Shown here: positions 28,528 through 37,179 of the stretch, piece after piece
How positions within the stretch are numbered: the first letter of the stretch is position 1
How the letters are laid out: each line of letters starts with the position of its first letter
Source of the DNA: Alphaproteobacteria bacterium
GTDB taxonomy: Bacteria > Pseudomonadota > Alphaproteobacteria > UBA2136 > UBA6156
Length of the DNA: 64,000 bases
Assembly (NCBI GenBank): GCA_027485835.1
Contig: JAIXQG010000002.1
Span: 512,232 to 576,231, forward strand
Direction of reading: 5' to 3'
Notes under the pieces: model-generated
Told to the model about the DNA's origin: nothing
The model's database searches: none
The model's input: the letters and a program-made list of their open reading frames with translations, nothing else
Position numbers and translations under genes: made by a program

Positions 28528-28719
28528 TCAGTCGCGTGTTCCGCCACGGATGTATTCTTCGCTGGCGTCAGGAAGCTCTCTGTCTTCCGTGGCGGGCGTA
28601 CGAAAATGGCGCGGTACGGCGACAGGCGATACGCGTTGGCCTCCCGTCATACGTTGAACCACAGTGGCTGCAGTTCCCGTATGGGATGTTTGGGCAAGCG
28701 CCTTAACTTGATCGTTCAT
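28528..28719 (-). CDS. Small protein, unknown
   Basis: A 63-residue polar protein without signal peptide or membrane segment (begins [15 protein letters not shown]). A strong ribosome-binding site (GAGGAAG) precedes ATG 28719 and a clear terminator follows the stop. That is the reason to accept it, although I recognise no family. Confidence 0.5.
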   Translation of the reverse strand: MNDQVKALAQTSHTGTAATVVQRMTGGQRVSPVAVPRHFRTPATEDRELPDASEEYIRGGTRD

Positions 28720-28971
28720 GGAATTCTTCCTCGTATTTTTTTAAAAAGGGTGGGCCGGGGTGAACCGGTGATAGGGTGGTCCTCGTGAAGCCCAGTTGGA
28801 GCGGGCTTTGTCTGGGCCAGACATGAGCCGGAGCGGGCGTTCTGGCAAGAGGGAAGCGGTTTGCCTGTAAGGAAGGGGCAAGTTTTGGCGGCTATGCTTG
28901 GGTGTGGGAATATGGCCTTAGAAATGGGCGGGTGTGTGGCGTAGCGGAGCCGCTTTTGGTATGACTTTCCT

Positions 28972-30513
28972 ATGGTTGCTCATGTTCAAACCCTCGCGCT
29001 GCAAGGCCTGCATGGTCTGCCTGTTCAAGTCGAAGTTCAGGTAAGCGGCGGTTTGCAGGGCATTTATATCATCGGGCTGCCGAGCAATGCGGTGAAGGAA
29101 AGCCGTGACCGCGTGCGCGGGGCCTTCCACGCCCTTGGCATTGCGATACCGGATAAACGTGTGACGGTGAATTTAAGCCCCGCCGATGTGACCAAGGATG
29201 GCAGCCACTATGACCTGCCGATTGCCTTAGGCTTGCTGGTGGCGTTTGGCGTAGTGCCAGATGATGCCGCCCATGGTGTGGTGGCGATGGGGGAATTGGG
29301 ACTGGATGGCAGCCTGAAGCCGGTGGCAGGATGTTTACCGGCCGCGCTGCATGCCGCCAGCCATGGCGCGCGGGTGATGCTGGTGCCTGCGATGAACGGG
29401 CCCGAGGCGGCATGGGCGGGGCAGACCTCCAGCCTAAGCGGTGGCATGGCGGTGTATGGGGTGGAGAGCCTGTATGCGCTGATACGCCATTTGCGCGGCG
29501 AAGAGCTGATGGCGCCGGTGGTCGCGGGCACCCGCACCAACAAGGCTTTGGCGGTGGGCGATTTGGCGGATATACGCGGGCAGGAAGGCGCCAAGCGTGC
29601 GGCCGAGATTGCGGCAGCGGGTGGCCACCACCTGCTGATGAGCGGGCCGCCCGGTAGCGGCAAAAGCATGCTGGCGGCGCGGATGCCGGGGCTGATGCCG
29701 CCGCTGACGCCGCAGGAGGCGCTGGAAGTGAGTATGATCCATAGCGTGGCCGGTACATTAGGGGCCGAGACCGAGGGTGGCTTAGTAACCCAACGGCCTT
29801 TTAGAGACCCGCACCACAGTGCCAGCAGCGTGGCGCTGACCGGTGGGGGATTGAAGGCCAAGCCGGGTGAGATGAGTCTGTCGCATCGGGGCGTGTTGTT
29901 TTTGGACGAGTTGCCGGAGTTCCCGCGTACGGTGTTGGAAACCCTGCGTCAGCCGTTGGAAACCGGCTCGATTACGATTAGCCGTGCCAGTGCGCATGTG
30001 ACGTATCCGGCCCGCTTCCAGTTGATTGCGGCGATGAACCCATGCGCGTGTGGGTATTTGGGGGACCCACAGAAGGGTTGCAAGAAGCAACCGAGTTGTG
30101 GGGCGGATTATACCAGTCGTCTCAGCGGACCGTTGCTCGACCGTTTTGATTTGCGGGTGAGTGTGCCGGCCGTGAAGGTCAGTGATTTGAGTTTGCCGCC
30201 CGCGAAAGAAACCACGGCGGATGTGGCGGCGCGCGTGGCGCGGGCGCGGGAGATACAGACGCGCCGCTTTGCGACACTGGAGGGTAAAATCCTCACCTGC
30301 AATGCCGAAATGAGCGGGAGCTTGCTGGACCAGTTTTGTCCGTTGACCGACGAAGGTAAGCGGCTGATGACGACGGCGGCCGAGAAAATGGGACTTTCCG
30401 CCCGTGGCTACCACCGCGTGCTGCGTGTGGCGCGCACCTTGGCCGACCTTGCCGGTGAGGAACAGATAGGCAAACCCCATCTGGCCGAGGCGTTGGCGTA
30501 TCGGGTTTTGTGA
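28972..30513 (+). CDS. YifB/ComM family Mg-chelatase-like AAA+ ATPase
   Basis: A 513-residue protein with an N-terminal Lon-like domain (about 1-180), an AAA+ core with Walker A GPPGSGKS (225-232) and Walker B VLFLDELPEF, and a C-terminal Mg-chelatase domain. NPCACGYLGDPQKGC with later cysteines is the typical Zn-like motif. ComM is a hexameric helicase that aids branch migration during natural transformation; YifB members are found widely even without known competence. It is followed by the SH3 gene 14 bases downstream. Confidence 0.93.
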   Translation: MVAHVQTLALQGLHGLPVQVEVQVSGGLQGIYIIGLPSNAVKESRDRVRGAFHALGIAIPDKRVTVNLSPADVTKDGSHYDLPIALGLLVAFGVVPDDAAHGVVAMGELGLDGSLKPVAGCLPAALHAASHGARVMLVPAMNGPEAAWAGQTSSLSGGMAVYGVESLYALIRHLRGEELMAPVVAGTRTNKALAVGDLADIRGQEGAKRAAEIAAAGGHHLLMSGPPGSGKSMLAARMPGLMPPLTPQEALEVSMIHSVAGTLGAETEGGLVTQRPFRDPHHSASSVALTGGGLKAKPGEMSLSHRGVLFLDELPEFPRTVLETLRQPLETGSITISRASAHVTYPARFQLIAAMNPCACGYLGDPQKGCKKQPSCGADYTSRLSGPLLDRFDLRVSVPAVKVSDLSLPPAKETTADVAARVARAREIQTRRFATLEGKILTCNAEMSGSLLDQFCPLTDEGKRLMTTAAEKMGLSARGYHRVLRVARTLADLAGEEQIGKPHLAEALAYRVL

Positions 30514-30527
30514 GGTAGGGTGGCGAC

Positions 30528-31019
30528 ATGATGATGCGAGTGATGGCTTCTGTTTGTGTGGTGTTTTCGGCCAGCGTGGCCTTCGGGCAAGAGCCTGTGG
30601 CGGCCGCCACTTCGCCGTTCCCGTGGTATGGCAGCCTGAAAAAAAACGAAGTGAACGTACGCAGCGGACCGGGCAACCAGTATCCGATTTTATGGGTGTA
30701 TCAGCGTGCTGGTTACCCGGTGGAAGTGATGGCCCGTTACGACAATTATTACAAACTGCGCGATGTGGAAGGCGAGGAAGGCTGGGTGTATCTGGGGATG
30801 GTCAGCCGCAAGCCAACCGCGCTGGTAGGTGGTAAAACACCTGCCAACTTAAGCCGTAGCAGCAGCCTTGGCAGCCCGCTGGTGGCGCGTTTAGCCCCGG
30901 GTGTGGTAGTGGAACTGGAAAGCTGTGAAGACGTAGCCGAGGTTGGCACTTTGTGCAAGGTGGAAGCGCCCGGTGCCTCTGGTTGGATTAACAAGCGCAA
31001 CCTTGAAATGGTGAAATAA
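30528..31019 (+). CDS. Secreted SH3-domain protein
   Basis: A 163-residue exported protein with a signal peptide ending at AFG-Q. Two bacterial SH3-like modules follow: KKNEVNVRSGPGNQYPILWVYQ with a later EGWVYLGMVS, and LARLAPGVVVEL with ASGWINKRNL. This matches the SH3_4 family common in alphaproteobacteria; such domains usually bind peptidoglycan or peptides. There are three candidate ATGs in a row at 30528 with AGGTAGGG upstream. It is probably cotranscribed with the ComM-like gene. Confidence 0.85.
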   Translation: MMMRVMASVCVVFSASVAFGQEPVAAATSPFPWYGSLKKNEVNVRSGPGNQYPILWVYQRAGYPVEVMARYDNYYKLRDVEGEEGWVYLGMVSRKPTALVGGKTPANLSRSSSLGSPLVARLAPGVVVELESCEDVAEVGTLCKVEAPGASGWINKRNLEMVK

Positions 31020-31043
31020 GATTTACATAACCACAGGACTTAA

Positions 31044-31065
31044 AAACCCCCTTGAATGGGGGTTT
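31044..31065 (+). terminator. Terminator after the SH3 gene
   Basis: AAACCCCC and GGGGGTTT pair around TTGAAT. A TTTTT run follows a few bases later. Confidence 0.8.
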
Positions 31066-31072
31066 GGTGTTT

Positions 31073-31339
31073 TTAGAACTGGGGCAGGCCGTTATCGAAC
31101 CGGTTAAGGCCTTGTTCGCTCTCCGGCGGTTGGCAGGCGGCCGAACAGAACGGACAGGTACAACTGAAACGGTTGGCGAGGTCGGGGCTGATTTTGGCGA
31201 CCGTTTCGGCAAACGGGGCCGAGGTTTGCATCAGGTGCAAAAACAGCAGGAAGCTGCCCGCTGTGCCTACCAAGGCGCTCAGCATCAACCACGGGCCCCG
31301 GTGGCGGCGAAAGGTGGATGCGGCGGCCCAGTTGCTCAT
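31073..31339 (-). CDS. Small single-span membrane protein downstream of hemE
   Basis: An 88-residue protein with a basic start (STFRRHRGPW), one membrane helix (about residues 18-37, LMLSALVGTAGSFLLFLHLM) and a polar tail containing a cysteine cluster (CTCPFCSAAC). The clustered cysteines could bind a metal or heme. It starts five bases after the hemE stop, so it is translated from the hemE message. I do not recognise the family; the position suggests, but does not show, a link with heme synthesis. Confidence 0.6.
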   Translation of the reverse strand: MSNWAAASTFRRHRGPWLMLSALVGTAGSFLLFLHLMQTSAPFAETVAKISPDLANRFSCTCPFCSAACQPPESEQGLNRFDNGLPQF

Positions 31340-31344
31340 GAGGA

Positions 31345-32415
31345 TCAGGCTACCGAACCTTGTGGGTTTTGCCAAGCCTTCACTGTTTCGACAATACGTT
31401 GGACGTTCTCGGGGCGGGTTTGCGGTGTCAGGCCGTGGCCCAAGTTCACAACATAGCCCGGGTGAATGGCTGCGGTGTTCAGCATGGTAGTGAGCGCCTG
31501 TTGCAGCGGGATGCCCGGGCCTTCGGTGAGAAGGGGATCGAGATTACCCTGAATGGCTACTTGCGGTTGGAGATGTTGGACGGCCCAAGCCAGATTGGCA
31601 TCGGTACCCAAGGACAGGCCGTTAAAGGTGTTGGCGGATTTCTCGGTGAGCGCCTTAAGCTGGTTTTGATTGGCGCCGCGCGGGAAGAGGATCACCGGTG
31701 TGGCGGGATGAGTGGCGTGCACGTTACGGCCGATGGTGAGTAACGGGCCTTCCACGGCGATTTCCCACAGGTAGCTGGGGCAGGCGAGGGCCCAGCTTTC
31801 GAACACCTGTACCGCATTGGCGCCGGCGTTGATTTGCTGGCGCAGATAGGTGGTGCAGGCCTCGGTGAGCAGATTGAGTAGCGCTTTGAAGGTTTGGGGG
31901 TCTTCTTCCGCCATTTTAAGCGTGTTCGGGATCCCTTCCGAGGGTTTTTTGTCCATCATGTAGCAGGCGAGGGTAAAGGGGCCGCCGCTGAAGCCAATGA
32001 CGGCTTTGTCGTCGGGCAGGGCGGCACGCACTTGACGCACGGTTTGGCTGACGGGGTCGAGCACGGTCGGGATGGCGGCCAGATGCAGCTGCATATCGGC
32101 AAGCTGGCTGGCGCTGTGGAAGGTTTCGACACGCGGGCCGTGGCCTTTGGTAAAGGCAACCTCTAACCCCAAGGCGTGGGGAATCGTCAGAATATCGGCA
32201 AAGATGATGGCGGCATCGAGATCGAAGCGCGCGACCGGTTGAATGGTCACTTCGGTGGCGGCGTCTGGGGTTAAGCAGAACTCGATAAAGTCGGTAAAGT
32301 GGGCACGGATGGCTTGGTATTCCGGCAAATAACGGCCGGCCTGACGCATCAGCCACACAGGAGGGCGGTTGACCGGTTGGCGTTGAAGGGCCTGTACAAG
32401 AAGAGGAGTCGTCAT
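31345..32415 (-). CDS. hemE: Uroporphyrinogen decarboxylase
   Basis: A 356-residue enzyme converting uroporphyrinogen III to coproporphyrinogen III. The N-terminal PPVWLMRQAGRYLPEYQ is the family's first signature (Arg/Asp substrate contacts), IIFADILTIPHALG and ISFSGGPF-type IGFSGGPFTLA follow, and the C-terminal VVNLGHGLTPQTRPENV is conserved. ATG 32415 (MTTPLLVQALQ) fits homologues. In Caulobacter and Rickettsia hemE borders the origin; here it lies about 26 kb away from the skew switch. Confidence 0.97.
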   Translation of the reverse strand: MTTPLLVQALQRQPVNRPPVWLMRQAGRYLPEYQAIRAHFTDFIEFCLTPDAATEVTIQPVARFDLDAAIIFADILTIPHALGLEVAFTKGHGPRVETFHSASQLADMQLHLAAIPTVLDPVSQTVRQVRAALPDDKAVIGFSGGPFTLACYMMDKKPSEGIPNTLKMAEEDPQTFKALLNLLTEACTTYLRQQINAGANAVQVFESWALACPSYLWEIAVEGPLLTIGRNVHATHPATPVILFPRGANQNQLKALTEKSANTFNGLSLGTDANLAWAVQHLQPQVAIQGNLDPLLTEGPGIPLQQALTTMLNTAAIHPGYVVNLGHGLTPQTRPENVQRIVETVKAWQNPQGSVA

Positions 32416-32794
32416 AGGCCGCACCCTAATCTTAAACGGTCCAAAAACCAAGTGTCGTCTCGGACATCGGACCGGTTTGTGTAAGGGACAAGAAAAAAGA
32501 AAAAGAGAGTTTTAAAAAAAGAGAAAGAAAGGGGTCATGTTCTTGTGCTGTGGGATATGGGGGTAAGTTGGGAAAGGACTTATTCTACGCATTGTTAGGG
32601 CAATAGGATTGATGTGGGAAAGGGGGAGGGAGAGGGGAGGGAATAGGGGTGTTTTATCCCGAGGGTAAGGCGAAGGAAGAGGGGTTGTTGGTAACGGAGT
32701 GAAATGGGGGGAGGTTATACCGGAGTTGGGGAGGGTTATCCGCAGGGGGTTGGGGACAAGGGTGTCAGGTGATTGAAAGAACGTAGAATGTGAC
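32416..32794. other. G-rich, strand-asymmetric gap upstream of hemE
   Basis: About 380 gene-free bases with a marked purine excess on the + strand. It holds an A/G-only stretch near 32490-32530, two GGGGAGGG octamers (32623-32630 and 32634-32641) that fit the FtsK-orienting KOPS pattern GGGNAGGG, and weak DnaA-like boxes: TTATCCGCA (32736-32744), TTATCCCGA (32654-32662) and TTATTCTAC (32580-32588). Because the skew does not change sign here, I do not call it the main origin. It must also hold the hemE promoter. Confidence 0.45.
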
Positions 32795-33358
32795 TTAACG
32801 CTGCGGACGTTTGAGATAGACGTAGAGCGCACCGCTGCCACCTTCTTGCGGAAGAGCGGTATGAAAGGCCAGTACTTTGGGGTGTGACGCAAGCCATGTG
32901 CCGATTTGGAACTTGATAACGCCCATATTACGTGCTGGCCCGTAACCCGTGCCTTTGCCATGGATGACCATGACGGTACGGTGGTCGTTCTCCACGCAGG
33001 CGTGGAGAAAATCGACCAGTTCCAACCATGCATCACCTTCACCATGGCCGTGGAGGTCGAGGATGGCGGTGGGGCGCAGTTTACCGGCGGCGAGTTGTTT
33101 AAACAGGCCTGGTTCCATATGCGGGGCGTGGCCGGAGATCAGGTCTACTGTATTACTCAAGACCGGAAAGGCGGGAGCGTCGTTCCAGCCCATGATGATT
33201 TTGGGTTTGTAGGGAAGTTCGGGGATATCGGGATTGGTGGGTTTTGGCATTTTGGGCAAAGCCGGTGTGGCGGGGCCTTTGGCACCGAGGGGTTTGATAT
33301 CCGCAATTTCATTCAGCCAGTCGAGGTCGGTACCGGCGGGAGGCTTGCGTTGGGTCAT
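32795..33358 (-). CDS. Smr/MutS2-type domain protein
   Basis: A 187-residue protein with a disordered N-terminal half and a C-terminal Smr domain. AILDLHGHGEGDAW is the LDxHG motif, VMVIHGKGTGYG the HGxG motif, and GGSGALYVYL closes the domain. Smr domains nick DNA or RNA. This stand-alone form is common in alphaproteobacteria. Its ATG overlaps the stop of the HemY-like gene by four bases, so it is the last gene of the hemD-mic60-hemY-smr run. Confidence 0.88.
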   Translation of the reverse strand: MTQRKPPAGTDLDWLNEIADIKPLGAKGPATPALPKMPKPTNPDIPELPYKPKIIMGWNDAPAFPVLSNTVDLISGHAPHMEPGLFKQLAAGKLRPTAILDLHGHGEGDAWLELVDFLHACVENDHRTVMVIHGKGTGYGPARNMGVIKFQIGTWLASHPKVLAFHTALPQEGGSGALYVYLKRPQR

Positions 33359-34143
33359 TGGGGCAGATCTTCTGAAGGTGTTGCAAGCCAGGCTTCGAAG
33401 TCTTTCACCCAGCGGCTCTCGAGAATCGGGCGGGCGGTCAGCGCATCGGGCCCTTGCAGGATCTGGCCGACCAGTTTGGTATTAGCGGCGCCGAGGTCGT
33501 CTTTGAGGAGTGGCAGCAAAGTGCTGGCTTGAGGGTCTCCGGTATTGGTGAGGGCTTTGAATTGCAGGACGCGAAGGGGTTGGTGGTGGGGTGCATAGCG
33601 ACGGCCGAGGGCGCTGATACGGGCGACTTCCGACCAGTCGGCCTGATGGGCAGCGGCGCGGGCACCCGCCCATGCGGCGAGGACGGCGGTGGAGGGGTTG
33701 GCGAGATGTGTTTCGAGCTTGTCGGGCATCGTTGCGGTATCGAGGTTGGTGCGCAGGCGCAGGAGGTCGGCCAGCAGGGCGTGGATTTCAGTATCCGGTG
33801 TGAAGCTGCTGAGGCGTTTGATGGCTTCGGCAGAGTCTTCCAGCAGGTAGGTACTGTACGCCTCTATGAGATGTTGCCCGGCCTTGCGGTTGCGGATGTG
33901 CAGAAGTTTGCTAGGTAGGCGCAAGAACCAACCGGTGAGGCGACCCAGATAGAAGGTGAGCACGAGCACCGCCAGCACCAGCATGATGGCGACCGGTACC
34001 GAAGTGTTAAGCACGGTGCCGCCGAGTGTGAGCGTGACCGGTAAAGGTGCCGTGCCCCACAGCGCCAGCAGCCATGCGGTGGTGAGCAAGAGTGCGAGGA
34101 CGATGAGGGCGGTGAGGGCGGACTTCATGTAGCGATTAATCAT
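33355..34143 (-). CDS. HemY-like TPR membrane protein (short form)
   Basis: A 262-residue protein with two N-terminal membrane helices (about 8-30 and 48-68), then RLPSKLLHIRNRKAGQHLIEAYSTYLLED and TPR-like helices. This is the architecture of the HemY_N/TPR protein found after hemD in proteobacteria. It is not the protoporphyrinogen oxidase of the same name. It is shorter than usual (around 400), so the C-terminal TPR region is reduced. It overlaps the Mic60-like stop; ATG 34128 is an alternative start. Confidence 0.65.
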   Translation of the reverse strand: MINRYMKSALTALIVLALLLTTAWLLALWGTAPLPVTLTLGGTVLNTSVPVAIMLVLAVLVLTFYLGRLTGWFLRLPSKLLHIRNRKAGQHLIEAYSTYLLEDSAEAIKRLSSFTPDTEIHALLADLLRLRTNLDTATMPDKLETHLANPSTAVLAAWAGARAAAHQADWSEVARISALGRRYAPHHQPLRVLQFKALTNTGDPQASTLLPLLKDDLGAANTKLVGQILQGPDALTARPILESRWVKDFEAWLATPSEDLPQ

Positions 34144-34981
34144 CCTGCTTCAGCAGATAGGTGTTGGTGTAGGTGGTGATGAGATTGGTGAGCTTGCCGC
34201 TTTGGTTGAGGTAGTTGCGGGTGAGGATGCGCAGGCCCTCGAGGCGTGGGTCGGCTTCTAATGGCGAGCTTTCCAGATTTGCCATAGCGTCGGTCACGGC
34301 ACCGCGCACCAGTTGTTGCTGGACCGTGTTGATGGCGGTCACCCAGCGGTTTTGAGTGGCGGGGGTTTCGGAGATCGTGACGATTTTTTCCAGTTGTTTG
34401 CGGAACCAGGATTTTTGCTCTTCGGCTTGAACGTCGGTTTGCGGGAGGTTTTCCGGCGGGGCAAGTGTGACGAGATGGGAGGTTTCTAGTAGAAGCACTT
34501 GCAACGTAACCGGCCCTTCGCGTGGGGTGGAGCTACGCAAGGCGTTGGCGGCAGAGGCGAGGGCGGGTTGGCCGGTTTCGTTCGCCAACTGTGCGGCGGC
34601 GGTAGCCAATTGACGTGGCAGCGGGCCGCCGTTGGGCCACGCGTTGAGTAGCAGGCTTAAGGTGGTGCCGAGGCGGGCGGCGGTGGGGTCGAACACTGCG
34701 TTTTTGGCGGGCGCTATCTGGGTTTCCGGCGCTTGCGGCAGGGTAATGCTGGTGGTGCTTGGCAGAGGGGTGTCGGATGAGGTGACGGGGGTGCCTAAGC
34801 CATCCTGATTGGGTAGAACGTTGATTTTGCTGCTGGAGGTGGGCGGCAGGGGCAGGCCTGCCGCGACGTTGACCGGTGTGCCGGTGGTGCTTTGTTGCTG
34901 GTACAGGTAATACACCAAGCCTCCGCCGCTGACCGTGAGGAGGGCGAGTGTGGGGACAAGCAGGCGGGAGGGGAGTTTCAT
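34136..34981 (-). CDS. Mic60/mitofilin-like membrane protein
   Basis: A 281-residue protein with one N-terminal membrane anchor (LLVPTLALLTVSGGGLVYYLY, split at residue 22), a Pro/Ser-rich linker to about 95, and a helical C-terminal half ending LRILTRNYLNQSGKLTNLITTY. Position between hemD and hemY is where alphaproteobacteria encode the Mic60 homologue that shapes intracytoplasmic membranes. The long coiled coil of typical Mic60 is missing, so I rely mainly on synteny and topology. Confidence 0.5.
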   Translation of the reverse strand: MKLPSRLLVPTLALLTVSGGGLVYYLYQQQSTTGTPVNVAAGLPLPPTSSSKINVLPNQDGLGTPVTSSDTPLPSTTSITLPQAPETQIAPAKNAVFDPTAARLGTTLSLLLNAWPNGGPLPRQLATAAAQLANETGQPALASAANALRSSTPREGPVTLQVLLLETSHLVTLAPPENLPQTDVQAEEQKSWFRKQLEKIVTISETPATQNRWVTAINTVQQQLVRGAVTDAMANLESSPLEADPRLEGLRILTRNYLNQSGKLTNLITTYTNTYLLKQDD

Positions 34982-34988
34982 GGTGGAC

Positions 34989-35717
34989 CTAGCTGGGCGT
35001 TTCTTGTTGTTGGGTTTCTTCCAGAAGGGTGATGACACCTTCCAGGGAGGGGCGCGTGGCGATACGGACATGGGGCCAGTGTTGGATGGCTTCGGTCGCA
35101 ACCGCTTCGCTGAGGCACAGGGCCGTGCCACTGAGAGGTATGTTGGCCTGTTTCAGCAGGTTTGCCAAGTGGCGTGCACTGCCTGCGGAAAACAGCAGTG
35201 TGAAGGCGGGGAAACCTTTTTCGGCAAGGGTTTGGGTGACATCCGCGGGGAGAGTTTCGATATGATGGGTATGATAGGCGGGCAGCGGGAACACGGTGTG
35301 ACCGGCTTCGGTCAGAAGGCTGTGCCATTCCATGCCAGCGTGGTCTCCGTGCAGGTGGGCGAAGGTGTGGAGCAGGGTTTCCTGTTGGAGAATATCCTGC
35401 GCCATGGTGTGGCCGTTGTCGGAGCCTATCAGTACCACGTTGGCACCCAGAGCGCGGGCTGCATCGGCCGTGGTGGGGCCGACGGCAAAGACCGGGAGGG
35501 TGGTGATTTCGGGCTTGCCTTCTAAACTAGGGCAGCCGAGGGGGCTGGTGAGAATAAGGGCGGTGGTTGCGGGTGGAATGCTGACGGGGAGCGTTTCCGG
35601 CTCGGCGAGGGTGAAGCTGAGGATGGTTTCGGGTGAGATTCCGGCGTCGTGGAGGGCCTGCAGGCTGCGTTGCATGTGCGGGCGCGGGCGAGCGAGAAGG
35701 ATTGTGGGCCGAATCAT
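34989..35717 (-). CDS. hemD: Uroporphyrinogen-III synthase
   Basis: A 242-residue enzyme that cyclises hydroxymethylbilane to uroporphyrinogen III. The sequence is poorly conserved across the family, but the pattern fits: N-terminal ILLARPRP, ALILTSPLGC, FAVGPTTADAARALGA, then LPAYHTHHIETLP and FTLLFSAGSARHLANLL, with ALCLSEAVATEA near the end. AGGGTG precedes ATG 35717. It leads the hemD-mic60-hemY-smr run and is divergent from mnmE. hemC, whose product it uses, is 16 kb away. Confidence 0.88.
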   Translation of the reverse strand: MIRPTILLARPRPHMQRSLQALHDAGISPETILSFTLAEPETLPVSIPPATTALILTSPLGCPSLEGKPEITTLPVFAVGPTTADAARALGANVVLIGSDNGHTMAQDILQQETLLHTFAHLHGDHAGMEWHSLLTEAGHTVFPLPAYHTHHIETLPADVTQTLAEKGFPAFTLLFSAGSARHLANLLKQANIPLSGTALCLSEAVATEAIQHWPHVRIATRPSLEGVITLLEETQQQETPS

Positions 35718-35763
35718 GGGCTTCACCCTAGCGGATTTTGCGGATTTGGGACAGTATGCGCGC

Positions 35764-37167
35764 ATGAATACCGCGCACGCCTTCAGCTTCGATTACGTTT
35801 TGGGAGATACCATTGTGGCTTTGGCCACCGCGCCGGTGGCGGCGGGGGTGGCGGTGATACGTATTTCCGGCCCGCGGGCGTGGGAAGTAGGTGCCAGTGT
35901 GTGTGCGGCATTAGAGGGAGCTGCGCCGCGCAAGGTGGTGTTTGGCAAGTTTATTTTGGGGCGTGAAGAGCTGGATGAAGGTTTGGCGGTGGGGTTTCGG
36001 GCGCCTGCCAGCTTTACCGGTGAGGATGTGGTGGAATTGCAGGGCCATGGTGGCCGTGCGGTGGTGCAAGCCGTGCTGGACGCAATTTTGGCGCATGGCG
36101 TGCGCATGGCGTTGCCGGGTGAGTTTTCGCGTCGGGCCGTATTGAACGGCAAGATGGATTTGACGGCGGCGGAAGGGCTGGCCGACCTGATTGCGGCGCA
36201 GACCGAGGTGCAGCGCAAGCAGGCTTTGCGTCAGTTGGATGGGGCTTTAGGTGAGCGGTTTGAAGGCTGGCGCAAGGGTGTGATGAACTTGCTGGCGCAG
36301 GTGGAGGCGGCGATTGATTTTCCGGATGAAGAGCTGGATGTGCTGGCGGCACCAGCGCTGACCAAGAATATGCACAGCCTGATGGCCGATTTGACGGCGG
36401 CGCTGGGTGAGCAAGCTGGGGCGCGTGTGCGTGATGGGATTGCGTTGGCGATTGTGGGGCGGCCGAATGCGGGAAAGAGCACGTTGCTTAATTTGCTTTC
36501 TGGCCGCGATGTGGCGATTGTTTCCGACATTGCCGGGACGACGCGCGATGTGGTGACCAGTGTGCTGGATATTGGCGGTTTTCCGGTAACTTTGGCCGAT
36601 ACGGCGGGGATGCGTGAGACGCGGGATGTGATTGAGGCGGAAGGGGTGCGCAGGGCCCGCAAGCAGGCCGAGCGGGCTGATTTGTTGCTGGTGGTGGTGG
36701 ATAGCACGCTGGGTGAGGAAATCGCGGCGGATATGGCGGAGTTGATGGTTCCGGAACGGACGCTGGTGGTGATGAGCAAGGCTGATAAGGTGGACGGGGA
36801 TTTTCCGGCCAAGGTGAAGGTGGGCGAGGAGTGGTATCCGGTTATCGCGGCGAATTTGACAGAGCAGGAAGCCTTGAAGCGCGTGATGCCGGTGTTGACG
36901 CGGATGGTGGCTGAGGTGGGGGGTGAAGCGACCGAGAGTGCGCTACTCACGCGGCAGCGGCATAAGGCGGCGGTGGAGTTAGCGTTGCAGGCGTTGGGGC
37001 ATGCGCTAGCAGTAATGGCGCGTGCGGGTGAAGGTGATGGCAGTGTCGCCGAGCTGGCGGCGCAGGATTTGCGCGATGCGGCGAGTGCGATTGGGTCGGT
37101 GACGGGACGGACCTCCAGCGAGGATGTGCTGGATGTGGTGTTTAGTACGTTTTGTATTGGGAAATAG
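35764..37167 (+). CDS. mnmE: tRNA modification GTPase MnmE (TrmE)
   Basis: A 467-residue GTPase partner of MnmG. The N-terminal folate-binding domain has DTIVALATAPVAAGVAVIRISGP. The G domain is inserted in the helical domain, with GRPNAGKSTLLN (G1), DIAGTTRDVV (G2), DTAGMRET (G3) and SKADKV (G4). It ends FCIGK, with the catalytic-type Cys of the C-terminal motif. ATG 35764 matches homologues; the frame is open further upstream but overlaps hemD. polA follows 12 bases after the stop. Confidence 0.97.
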   Translation: MNTAHAFSFDYVLGDTIVALATAPVAAGVAVIRISGPRAWEVGASVCAALEGAAPRKVVFGKFILGREELDEGLAVGFRAPASFTGEDVVELQGHGGRAVVQAVLDAILAHGVRMALPGEFSRRAVLNGKMDLTAAEGLADLIAAQTEVQRKQALRQLDGALGERFEGWRKGVMNLLAQVEAAIDFPDEELDVLAAPALTKNMHSLMADLTAALGEQAGARVRDGIALAIVGRPNAGKSTLLNLLSGRDVAIVSDIAGTTRDVVTSVLDIGGFPVTLADTAGMRETRDVIEAEGVRRARKQAERADLLLVVVDSTLGEEIAADMAELMVPERTLVVMSKADKVDGDFPAKVKVGEEWYPVIAANLTEQEALKRVMPVLTRMVAEVGGEATESALLTRQRHKAAVELALQALGHALAVMARAGEGDGSVAELAAQDLRDAASAIGSVTGRTSSEDVLDVVFSTFCIGK

Positions 37168-37179
37168 GGGTTTTTGAGT

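Noticed and set aside
32416-32794. hemE-adjacent gap as the main replication origin
   Set aside because: It has only degenerate DnaA boxes, and the + strand is G-rich on both sides, so no skew switch occurs here. The 5.15-5.86 kb gap fits better.
32512-33045. A 177-codon frame covering the hemE upstream gap
   Set aside because: It overlaps smr in another frame, ends in a low-complexity Pro/Ser/Phe stretch and lacks a ribosome-binding site.
33355-34143. HemY-like protein as protoporphyrinogen oxidase
   Set aside because: It has TPR-like helices and two membrane spans, and no FAD-binding motif. HemJ at 51.3 kb supplies that activity.
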